Shown piece after piece: positions 28,594 to 36,005 of a stretch of 36,005 bases of DNA. Below the pieces are notes generated by a model. The model did not search any database and was not told the DNA's origin. It worked only from the letters and a program-made list of their open reading frames with translations. The position numbers and the translations under genes are program-made. Location: positions 1-36,005 of the forward strand of contig JBBHKE010000691.1 in the NCBI GenBank assembly GCA_037447655.1, in the 5' to 3' direction. The DNA comes from Zygnema cylindricum. Its lineage: Eukaryota; Streptophyta; Zygnematophyceae; Zygnematales; Zygnemataceae. Position 1 is the first letter of the stretch, and each line of letters starts with the position of its first letter.

Positions 28594-29649
28594 TGTAAAA
28601 AATTAATGGTCCATTTTAAGTATTTTCTAGGTCTTAATAGAAATATAGGAAAAAGTCGAGGCACTCTACCTCTAACTTTTCTCTCCAACTCTTAAACTTG
28701 TCGCAGTCACTGAGAAATTGGAGAGGGAGCTAGAGCTATGGCTACCTAGGCTATCCGGAGGTTAACGGGAAATATATTTTTTGTTAGGGGTTTATTTACT
28801 AAAAGGTATGTGCCGGCCACAGGATTTGATTCTGGTACCTATTGGCTGGAAGACAGCCGGTAGTCGGTAGCCTTAGCCGTTAAGTCTAAAACTAGTGTTA
28901 CGTACTATATGGTTTGATAATTAATTAAACATTATCAAGTAGGATAATTCATTTAGCTATAACTATTTATGGGATACATAGATCCAGTAATGTAAAAGTA
29001 CGGATTACGGTACGGATAAGAAACCAATACCGCACATTTATTTCTTTAATGAAACGAATATCGCGCATGTATTTATTACCGCTACGATTAAATGTGAATT
29101 TAATCGGACGGCCGAAATTAACGCCGAGATCACGGAAGAGGATTTCGGCGGTTTGTGGTCATCCCCACATCGGATGACACGTGGCGGAATGACATAGGAT
29201 CGCGGCATTTCCGAGGATTAAGGGAGCGAATCCGGAGATACCACGTGTCGATATTTAGGCCATGTCGTACAGTGTCCGTATAGAAAGTACAACGACATCT
29301 GTACTTTTGTGTACATAACTGTAATTTGATTGGCTCCGTACATTAATAGATAGAGTCTGTGAGAGAGATAGAACTTAAAAAAATTAGGAGATAGGACCCT
29401 CTCTCGCAGAGAGCTTCTGTACAAAAGGTCAACTTTGACCCTCCATAACTTAGTGCTCAAGGGAGCAAATTTAGAGATTCTTTTTGCTATCGACTCAGGG
29501 GAGTCTTGCCTTCACGATGAGAAGTTGGTCAATGTTTTTGTCTGCCAGGGTGGTAGTTGTTCTTGCTGAAACAAAAAGGGTTCAGGGTTATCCTAGAGGC
29601 TTCTTGGAAGTTATCCACTCTGAGGACTTATGGAGGTCTCAGAGTTTCA
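28594..29649 (+). repeat. 5' LTR of element D
   Basis: 1056 bp, TGTAAAAAATTAATGG to GAGTTTCA. Diverged from A and B but with the same order: CT-rich and ATGGCT block, antisense tRNA-like block (28806-28890), CACGTGGC at 29178-29185, gag ATG at 29630. The TATA position has TGTACAAAAGG, apparently degraded. Confidence 0.85.
28806..28890 (-). other. tRNA-like segment in D LTR
   Basis: Minus strand GACTTAACGGCTAAGG (A-box side, 28871-28886), a GGCTGTCTTCCAGCC stem-loop, and AGAATCAAATCCTG (B-box side, 28820-28833). Diverged from the A/B version yet still tRNA-shaped. Confidence 0.55.
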
Positions 29650-30620
29650 CGTTATTTGCCCACCCTCTAGGGTACCAATCTTTAATGGAACAGGCTTCAT
29701 ATACTGGGAAAGTATGATGATAGGAGCTCTTTGCGAAAAAAGGTTTTTGGGGGATAGTGAGTGGACGGTTGGGGCGTCCATCAAGTCTTCGAATTCCTCC
29801 AGGGTTTGGAGGAAGCAGATTCACCAAGAAAGAGGATCCACTTTCATCAGAGGAAACAAAAGAAGGAGAGGTGGTGGACAAAGGAAAGGAGAAGGAGGCT
29901 ACCACACCAATAGCAACTGGTTTGGCATTCATGTCACCTATTCCGCGGAACGAGGAGAATGATACTGAAACCTGGGACTTCAAGAATATGGCGGCAAAAC
30001 ACTTCATCCTACGCTATCTCACTCAAGGACTTGCATGTCCTCATTTGCAGGTAGAAAGGGCATCCGATCTTTGGATGGCTCTCATAGAGATGTACCGAAG
30101 TGGTACGATTCAGCAACAACAGTTGGTTGATCAGAAAGTTAAGGAGTATGTATACAAAGGGGGGAAGATGTTGGATTTTTGCAATGAGCTTGCTACACTC
30201 TTCATGGAGCTAGAGAGTGCGGGAAAAGATTTTAGTGAAAAAGAAAAGGTTAACTGTTTACTGATGAAGTTACCCGATGAGTTCGAGAACAGAGTCAACC
30301 GTGTGCAAGACTTGCCGCACTCAAGGTGGATATGGAACTCAGTGGTAGGGATGATTCTCGTTCGGGAGAATACGATTGAGATCCGAAGGGGAGGAAAGAG
30401 TGGCCAAGCCTTAACAACTGCGATTGATTGGAGGAACAAGGATTCACGGAAACCGGTCGGATACTATGGGGGGAGCAGAAAAATCAGACGAACGAGTTCA
30501 GACCTAGGGCTCCCAAAGGTTTATGTCATTTTTTTTAAGAAACCTGGGCACTATATGGCATAGTGCACTAAGCTAACCGAGCTTCGGTTAAAGGAGGGGC
30601 AGACCAGTGGTACCCCAAGA
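29630..30620 (+). pseudogene. Gag of element D
   Basis: ATG 29630 in the LTR: MEVSEFHVICPPSRVPIFNG, with the first Gly of GPPS changed to Cys. Frameshift near 29745 in a T/G run after ALCEK. The second frame, 29757-30563, carries RIPPGFGGSRFTKK, FKNMAAKHFILRYL, LWMALIEMYRSG, GGKMLDFCNELATLFMELE and VGMILVRENTIEIRRG. The zinc knuckle region is shifted, and only HFF-KKPGHYMA-stop-C can be traced. The rest of the chain is better preserved than in A or B. Confidence 0.92.
29652..29664 (+). promoter_or_regulatory. Primer-binding site of element D
   Basis: TTATTTGCCCACC, two mismatches to the initiator tRNA-Met complement, three bases after the LTR end. Confidence 0.7.
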
Positions 30621-30638
30621 GGAAAGAAAAAGGCCCTT

Positions 30639-31130
30639 GTGACAAAGGTACATGAGGCAAAATCCGAGGACGAGTACGATGAGCTCCTTTTAGATGAGGA
30701 ATTGGAGGCGAAAAATGAGATTGAAATTCCACGAAGGCAGAAATGTGCTTACGGTGGATTGAAAGGTGAAGCAGGCTGGATTATAGGTTCAGGTGCCTCC
30801 ATGCACATGTATAAGGATAGGCACCTATTCACTAAGATAAGAAAGATTCCCACCGTAGAGATAGAGTACGGGGATGGGAGGATAGTCACCACTACTCTTG
30901 TAAGATCGGTAGATCTGAAAGTGATAGTAGAAGGAAAGACATCCATAGTAACATTCTCCGGTGTATTGTTCATTCCGGAGCTGCACAAAAACCTCATCTC
31001 TACATCCGTATTAGATGATAAGGTTTTTTTTACTAGCACTAGGGAAGGAGTCTTTACTGCTAGTTTTGAGGAGGATGTCTGTTTCATTGCTGAGAAAGGT
31101 AGCCATGGGATGTTTAGGCTGGTTTTAAGT
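30639..31130 (+). pseudogene. Protease of element D
   Basis: Acidic linker SEDEYDELLLDEELEAK, then WIIGSGASMHMYKDRHLFTK. The catalytic Asp is Gly. It continues VEIEYGDGRIVTTT, VIVEGKTSIVTFSGVLF and KNLISTSVLDDKVF to GSHGMFRLVLSNEKKK. The frame is open through the domain, so the catalytic change is a clear single-residue loss. Confidence 0.92.
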
Positions 31131-32630
31131 AATGAAAAGAAGAAACTTTATTATGCTGGTGTTCATGATATTATAATGTGGCATAAGAGGCTTCGGCATG
31201 TGAATCTGGACAAGTTAAGAGAGATGAAAAAGATGGGAGTGGTGGAAGGGATTCAGTTCAGTAAGAGAGATAATATAAGTGATTTTAGTGGATGTGCTCA
31301 AGGTAAAACACACAGATTACTCTTTCCTAAAACAGCCACCTATAAGGGAGAAAAAATTCTAGATCTAGTACACACAGATATTTAGGGACCGGCTAAGGTG
31401 CCCTCACCAGGGGGGAAGAGATTTATGATGACTATCACTGATGATTGGTCTCGGTATTCCCGAGTGTATTTTTTGAAAAACAAGTCTGAAGCTCAGGATT
31501 GTTTTAGACAATATAAAGCATGGAGCGAAAAACTCCATGAAACTCCAATCAAGAGAATAAGGAGTGACAATGGTGGAGAGTATACTTCTAACCAGTTTGA
31601 GGATTTTCTGAGGGAAGATGGGGTCCAACACCAAAAGACAGTTCCAGAAAACCCGGAACAGAATGGGGTAGCTGAAGGTTAAATAGAACACTAAGTGATA
31701 GTGCTAGAAGTATGTTGTCAGATAAGAAGATAGGAAAAAGGTTTTGGGCAGAAGTAATGAATTGTGCTAATTACCTCAAAAATAGAGTTCTTACTTCAGC
31801 TATAAAAAATCAAACACCTTATGAGAGAGGGACAGGCCGGAAACCAGACATATCTCACTTAAAGGTTTTCAGCATTCAAGTATTCAGTCTAGATACACAT
31901 CAGTCTAATTGGAAGCTAGATCCTAAAGGAAAACCGGGAAACTTATTAAGATATGATCAGGATGTTAAAGGATATAGAGTTTATGATCTAAAAAGGGAAG
32001 ATATAATCTTAGTAAAGCATCTAGTAGTTACTAATTACCTCAAAAAAAGAGTTCTTACTTCAGCTATAAAAAATGAAACACCTTATGAGAGATGGACAAG
32101 TTGGAAACCAGACATATCTCACTTGAAGGTTTTCAGCAGTCAAGTATTCAGTCTAGATACAGATCGTTCTAATTGGAACCTAGATCCTAAAGAAAAACCG
32201 GGATACTTATGAGGATATGATGAGGATGTTAAAGGATATAGAGTTTATGATCTAAAAAGGGAAGATATAATCTTAGTAAAGCATCTAGTAGTAATGGATG
32301 ATAGAAAGTATGTGGATCCCTTCAAATATACAAAGTCTGTAAAAATCAGATTTGAGTCAAAAAATTCCGATGACTTTCAGCTTCCTAACTATCCACGTTT
32401 TAGAGAAGATGACATTCTTGCAGGTACAAATCAGACCGAAAAGGACACGGCTGTGGAAACTCCAGTGACAACTCTAACCAAAGCGGAAGACGTGGTGGAA
32501 ATTGATTCGGAATCAAGGGATAGGGGAGAAGCCGAGTTTGTTCGAAAGAATCCACAAGAACCATCTATTTCGGCCTCAGATTTTGAGGGGGGAAGGAGAA
32601 GAAGCAAATGACTGCAAGAAAAACAGGTTA
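31131..32630 (+). pseudogene. Integrase of element D with internal duplication
   Basis: IMWHKRLRHVNLDKLREM holds the histidines; DFSGCAQGKTHRLLFP has only one zinc Cys. The first Asp is in LVHTDI, followed by a TAG at 31383-31385. After that come TITDDWSRYSRVYF, SDNGGEYTSNQFE with the second Asp, and PEQNGVAEG with the Glu, then a frameshift at 31680. MLSDKKIGKRFWAEV leads into an 88-codon segment that is present twice (31771-32034 and 32035-32298). A stop interrupts the second copy at 32210-32212. The C-terminal DPFKYTKSVKIRFE and an acidic linker follow to 32611. Confidence 0.93.
31771..32298. repeat. 264-bp in-frame tandem duplication
   Basis: TTACCTCAAAAA begins both copies, at 31771 and 32035, and both end with AAGCATCTAGTAGT. 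The unit is 264 bp, exactly 88 codons. I count about 17 differences between copies. Confidence 0.95.
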
Positions 32631-32639
32631 ATAACAAGG

Positions 32640-32904
32640 TAACTAAACTATCTCATCAAGATGAACCTCAAACTTATCGAGAGGCGATGACGTGTCAGAA
32701 AGAAATCGGTGGAAGACAGCCATCAATGAGGAGATGGCCTCAATTATGGCAGCCGATACTTGGGAGCTAGTGGATTGTCCACCTAACCGAAAACCAATCG
32801 GTTGTAAGTGGGTTTTCAAATTAAAACTGAACCTAGATAACATAATCGAGCGCTACAAGGCCCGCCTAGTGGCAAAGGGATTTACACAAAAGGAGGGAAT
32901 TGAC
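32640..32904 (+). pseudogene. Reverse transcriptase N-terminus of element D
   Basis: A frameshifted start reads TYREAMTCQKE, then MSERNRWKTAINEEMASIM, TWELVDCPPNRKPIGCKWVF and [17 protein letters not shown]. Stops at the E junction. Only the fingers portion is left; no catalytic Asp is included. Confidence 0.93.
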
Positions 32905-33500
32905 TGTTGTTTTTAGAAAGCTTTGGTCCTCTCTATGCCTCAGCTGTGAAGGAGAGAGAGCTATTCAGAACTTAAGCTATTTTTAGTTGAGTTCGGTTCA
33001 GAGGTTACCAAAATTAGTGTGACAATGAAGTTGGGAGTTCACGGTTCATTCACACTTGGGACACGCGTTGTCACTTGAGAGAAATGCGTGAGTATGTCCT
33101 TTGTGGACGTACGGAAATTCGGCAGGACCACGGAACTTCGTGAAGTCAATTCTACGGTGCTAAATCCTCTAGTCAGACGGCTGACAGCCGCCGCCAACAA
33201 ATACTGACGAGGGGTGACTAGATCACTATCACTTTACGTTGTCTGAACTTCAGTGTAAATATTTGGTAGAATAGAATTTTTGTTTGTAGTGAATTAGTTG
33301 TTTAGTGTTGAGAATGTGGTTTATGACATACATTGAGTACACAGGTAAACTCATACTATTTGTTGTGTTAGAATGTTATATGTACGGCTGGAATGCCTTT
33401 GTACAGATTAGTGTAGTTTCGGTGTATAGAAGTAGGACTAAAAATTCCTCACATAACACCTAAAGCTAAAAATGGAAGCGAAACTTTCGGTTTCTCATCA
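32905..33500 (+). mobile_element. LTR-like insertion E (start sure, end uncertain)
   Basis: Begins TGTTGTTTTTAGAAAGC exactly where element D breaks off. The first 40 bases resemble the C LTR start (TGTTGTTTTGGAAACC, CTCTCTAT). It may be a solo or truncated LTR. Following the local pattern (ATG shortly before the LTR end) it could end near 33500, where ATGGAAGCG (33472) precedes CATCA. No primer-binding site follows. The frame 33472-33675 is not recognisable as Gag. Confidence 0.4.
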
Positions 33501-34189
33501 AAGATATGACGAGATTCGCAAAATGGCATATCATGGCTTGGATGTGACGACAAGGAATAAATTCGTGGTTGTGATACGTCGTGTTCGGGCTAGAATGTTT
33601 GCGTGGATAACAAATTGGACACGTGTAATTATGAGCGACCAATCACATTACGCGAAAGATCAATTGGTTGTTTAGTTTGTATTTTTTGGACCATTTTAGT
33701 GTAATGTTTACTCTAATACAGGACAACATTGACTCTAATACAGGTCACAATTTTGAAAGACGTAAGAGGGAGCACACTTATTACAATTAAGACACATATT
33801 AACATACTTAAATCTAATATGACTACCCAAACGCGACATAATTAGAATACATAACAGATGGACGAACGGAACATCGGACATACATCCAAGTTATTTGACA
33901 AAACAGCGTTGCGTAATCGTCCCATCTGTTAATGTTACGTATTAAAAAACTGAGAATAAAGTCTACGCTTTGCGAGGTAGCGTTGACACATAACTGCTGT
34001 AATTTAGTGTGACATGTACGGATATTTAAATTTCGCGACGGAGTACAATTTCTAATATTTTGTACGGATACATGTATTAATGTATGCAATCGTATGACGA
34101 ATTTTCCTTTTTCTGCAACTCCCAAATTAGCGTAAACGCCGAATTAAAATAAACCTTTTTAAAAAAAAGAAAATCAAAATCCTAATTAG
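33501..34189. other. Unassigned AT-rich stretch
   Basis: No gene is supported. CTCTAATACAGG occurs twice (33711 and 33733 areas). AACAGATGG (33850 area) and CCATCTGTT (33921 area) form a spaced inverted pair. Confidence 0.6.
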
Positions 34190-34852
34190 CATCAATGACG
34201 ATATATTTTCTTCAACACTATTTAAACTTTGACACTAATAATGATTCGCGGTGTACTGTACACCGCGAATCGTAATTAGAGTAAATTACTCTAATTCGGT
34301 CCCTCGAAATTTCGACTCAATCACATGAAATAGAGTAGATGATTCTAATTTTTTCATTATTCTATTTAAGGTAAAGTTTATTTAGCGTTTTTCAATTCTA
34401 ATATAGGTTCGTTTTAAATAGTGTGGAGTACGGACGACCTCCGACCGTGCAAAATTGTACTTTATTTAGTAAGAAAGTACAAATAATGATTTAATACAGG
34501 CCGTTATCATGTAACTGCGTTTTAACATACCGCGTATTGCAAACGTCATAGTGACGATAAACTGTACGTTTTGCCAAATTCTGTACGAATACCTACCTTA
34601 TTTACAGTAGAGGATATTAGCATGCCAAATTAGAGTACTTAAATAAATTGGAGTAAACTTCATCGTTGAAACAACTATATCACATAAATTAGCGTTCGTT
34701 ACTCTAATTATGTTTTTTAGTTTTTGTACTCTAATTTTTTCATTACTCTAATTACGATTCGCGGTGTACTGTACACCTTGTATCGCTATTAGTGTTGATA
34801 TTATTTTCGCCACTTAAACATATTTTCTCCGTACACACTTGTACAATTTTCT
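34190..34852. repeat. Interrupted palindrome (older foldback)
   Basis: The left arm CACTAATAATGATTCGCGG (ending 34257) and right arm from 34770 (ACACCTTGTATCGCTATTAG) are reverse complements of each other. The right arm, read in reverse, matches 4745-4815 closely: ACAAGTGTGTAC, AGAAAA, GATACAAGGTGTAC. The arms are separated by the 512-bp element. Confidence 0.7.
34258..34769. mobile_element. TIR element, 512 bp, 27-bp perfect inverted ends
   Basis: The left end GTACACCGCGAATCGTAATT (extending to 34284) has its exact reverse complement at 34743-34769, 27 bp in all. Both junctions read GGTGTACTGTACACC. One reading is a TA duplication with element ends CTGTACACC/CAGTACACC, which would restore a GGTGTACACC target and suggest a Tc1/mariner-like or PIF-like MITE. 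No transposase frame is visible. A decayed relative lies at 12156 onward. Confidence 0.8.
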
Positions 34853-34859
34853 TCTCCAC

Positions 34860-34986
34860 TTATAGGAGCTTCTCCTTCTCTCTCCTCGCTCCCCTCTCTC
34901 GTCTCGCTCCCTCCACAATGCCTCCCTTCTCTCTCCTCCTCTCCCTCCTCTCCCTCTCTCTACCTCTCCCTCTCTTCTCTCTCCTC
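34860..34986. repeat. CT-rich low-complexity tract
   Basis: CTCTCTCC-type repeats of degenerate period. Opens into a GC-richer block at 34987. Confidence 0.85.
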
Positions 34987-35310
34987 ATAGACGGCGTGAC
35001 AGGTGTCCCAGGATCCCAGGTGTCCACCGACGGAGGAGCGGCTCTCTTACGTGGCGATTTGAGCTGCTTCCGAAGGCGTGGCACGTGGAAACGTACGGAC
35101 GATGTACGGTGCAAGATCCCCTGTATTCGGGAATTGTACGGAAGAGGTGACCAATGTGACGCCGAAAACGAGCCAATCAGGGAGTCGAACGGCGCGGAAA
35201 TCCCGGAGGAGGTTGCAGAAGAGACAAAATGGGAATGGAAGGTTCCGGTTTGTCGGTGGGAGAGATTGAGATACGACAAATTTTTTAGGTGAGATGAGGA
35301 CAAAATAGTG
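34987..35310. other. GC-richer block, possible promoter or LTR remnant
   Basis: Contains GGCACGTGGAAAC (G-box type, near 35083), GTACGGACGATGTACGGTGC and CCAATCAGG (CCAAT box, near 35174). Open frames on both strands (34792-35292 plus, 34860-35333 minus) have no recognised domain. The composition differs from both flanks. It could be a gene's upstream region whose gene lies outside the window, or a degraded LTR. Confidence 0.35.
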
Positions 35311-35337
35311 GTTGGGTGGGGGGAAAAGGACAAAAAA

Positions 35338-35380
35338 GGGGGAGGAGGGAAGGGGGAGAGGGAAGGGGGAGGAGGGAGGG
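35338..35380 (+). repeat. G-run purine tract
   Basis: Eight or so runs of three or more G in about 43 bases, separated by one to four purines (GGGGGAGGAGGGAAGGGGG and on). It is a strong G-quadruplex pattern. Confidence 0.8.
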
Positions 35381-35435
35381 AAACATTTATATTTATTTTT
35401 TATATTTTTCTGGTTGGGAAGGAATCCTGGGAAGA

Positions 35436-35710
35436 GATTTTTTTTTTTTTTTTTCTTTTTTAGGGGAAGAGAAATTGCGTTTTTGGAATTAGGGCAATTG
35501 GGATAATAGTGGGAATACATATGGTATCTTGTGTGTGTGTGGGTGTGTGTTTTTTTATTCATTTTTCTATTTATTTATTTATTTTATTTTTTCTATTAAT
35601 TTATTTATCTAATTTATTTATTTAGTTTATTTGCTTAATTTAATAATTTAATTAATTTATTCAATTTTCAAATATAAATTTTATTTAATTTATAAATAAA
35701 TAAATAAATA
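35436..35710. repeat. Poly-T, (TG)n and (ATTT)n simple repeats
   Basis: T run interrupted by one C at about 35436-35461, TG repeat 35531-35550, ATTT repeats 35564-35640, and AAAT repeats 35690-35714, which can pair back with the ATTT block. Confidence 0.85.
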
Positions 35711-35940
35711 AAAATGTTAATGTACTGTTTTGTTCCACGTTTTTGTCTCATATACTCTATGTAGATCTACAGAAGTCAATGTGAAAGAACCAAAGCTGAC
35801 AATTTTTGAAAAAAAAAAAAAAAAAACAACTTTCGTTCTTCGCAAAAGTGAATGTATGAAACTCATGAGACGAAATTTCGGCATAAAATATTGAAACAAT
35901 TATTTAAAAAATACGGTGTAAAACCTGAGGTCTTATAATT
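35711..35940. other. Unassigned AT-rich stretch with A run
   Basis: No gene is seen. An A run near 35808-35826. Confidence 0.6.
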
Positions 35941-35950
35941 AATGTTGTGT

Positions 35951-36005
35951 ATCTCCCTCTCCCTCTCCCTCTCCCTCTCCCTCTCTCTCTCCCTCTCCCT
36001 CTCCC
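35951..36005. repeat. (CTCCCT)n hexanucleotide microsatellite
   Basis: Repeats of CTCCCT to the window edge, with one CTCTCT interruption. Confidence 0.9.

Larger units (their letters stand above)
28594..32904 (+). mobile_element. Ty1/copia element D, 3'-truncated
   Basis: Same family as A and B. The 5' LTR is 28594-29649. Gag, protease, integrase and the first part of reverse transcriptase follow. The right part (palm, RNase H, 3' LTR) is absent: the frame stops at KEGID, where an LTR-like TG start (E) begins. Inserted in the B 3' LTR after ATCGC; no matching right duplication can be found because of the truncation. Confidence 0.9.

Noticed and set aside
33472-33675. Small gag-like gene after E
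   Set aside because: Starts with ATG in the expected place, but the 67-residue translation has none of the Gag motifs and no primer-binding site precedes it.
32900-33733. TTGAC as target duplication of a solo LTR E
   Set aside because: TTGAC flanks 32905 and occurs at 33730-33734 after ACA, but the sequence to the right is not the continuation of element D, and that TTGAC lies in a small local duplication. Chance is more likely.
34792-35333. Overlapping 157-166 codon frames near the right end
   Set aside because: Half of each is CT-repeat translation. No domain is seen on either strand.
35808-35826. Poly-A tail of a retroposed sequence
   Set aside because: No target duplication or coding or SINE-like sequence upstream is visible; a simple homopolymer is sufficient.

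Overview
The window looks like repeat-rich, AT-rich intergenic DNA from a land plant nuclear genome. The evidence is several decayed Ty1/copia retrotransposons, a nonautonomous hAT element, small inverted-repeat (MITE-like) transposons and long CT/GA microsatellites. Two copia traits fit a plant host: the primer-binding sites match the plant initiator-tRNA anticodon region, and the LTRs carry ACGT/G-box motifs. I cannot name the species. I see no intact host gene, no rRNA gene, no intact tRNA gene and no CRISPR array. Positions 13818-14099 are an assembly gap (N).

Layout. 1-220: piece of a retropepsin-like protease. 370-860: a dispersed repeat with an inverted partner at 11400-11830. 1290-2140: relic copia gag on the minus strand. 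2239-2830: foldback element. 3027-3480: CT-rich minisatellite. 4431-4998: terminal-inverted-repeat element with a large internal palindrome. 5006-11396: complete but dead copia element A (minus strand), flanked by the 5-bp duplication TGAAC. 12120-12700: relic of a small inverted-repeat element. 13180-14370: polypyrimidine tract. 15281-16051: 771-bp hAT-type element with an 8-bp target duplication. 16940-17460: polypurine tract. 17461-32904 and beyond: a nested stack. Copia B (plus strand) starts at 17461. Its 3' LTR is split by copia C (22020-28417, duplication ATTTC) and again by copia D (from 28594). D is cut inside its reverse transcriptase at 32904 by another LTR-like sequence, E. 34258-34769: a 512-bp TIR element sitting at the centre of an older palindrome. 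34880-36005: simple repeats around a GC-richer 330-bp block.

The most interesting signal is the copia architecture. Target-site duplications fix the LTR ends of A and C to the base, and by that definition the gag ATG lies inside the LTR, 20 nt (A, B, D) or 59 nt (C) before its end. The primer-binding site then falls inside the gag reading frame. Its core resembles TTATGGGCCCACC, the complement of the initiator tRNA-Met anticodon arm, so it implies half-tRNA priming as in Drosophila copia. The same bases encode the conserved Gly-Pro-Pro-Ser of Gag. LTRs of the A/B/D family also carry an antisense tRNA-like block with A and B boxes, next to a strong palindrome. A second notable pattern is the 512-bp TIR element at the exact centre of a palindrome, with a related uninterrupted palindrome present at 4816.

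All the copia copies are inactive. They carry stops, frameshifts, lost catalytic residues, internal duplications and one long deletion.
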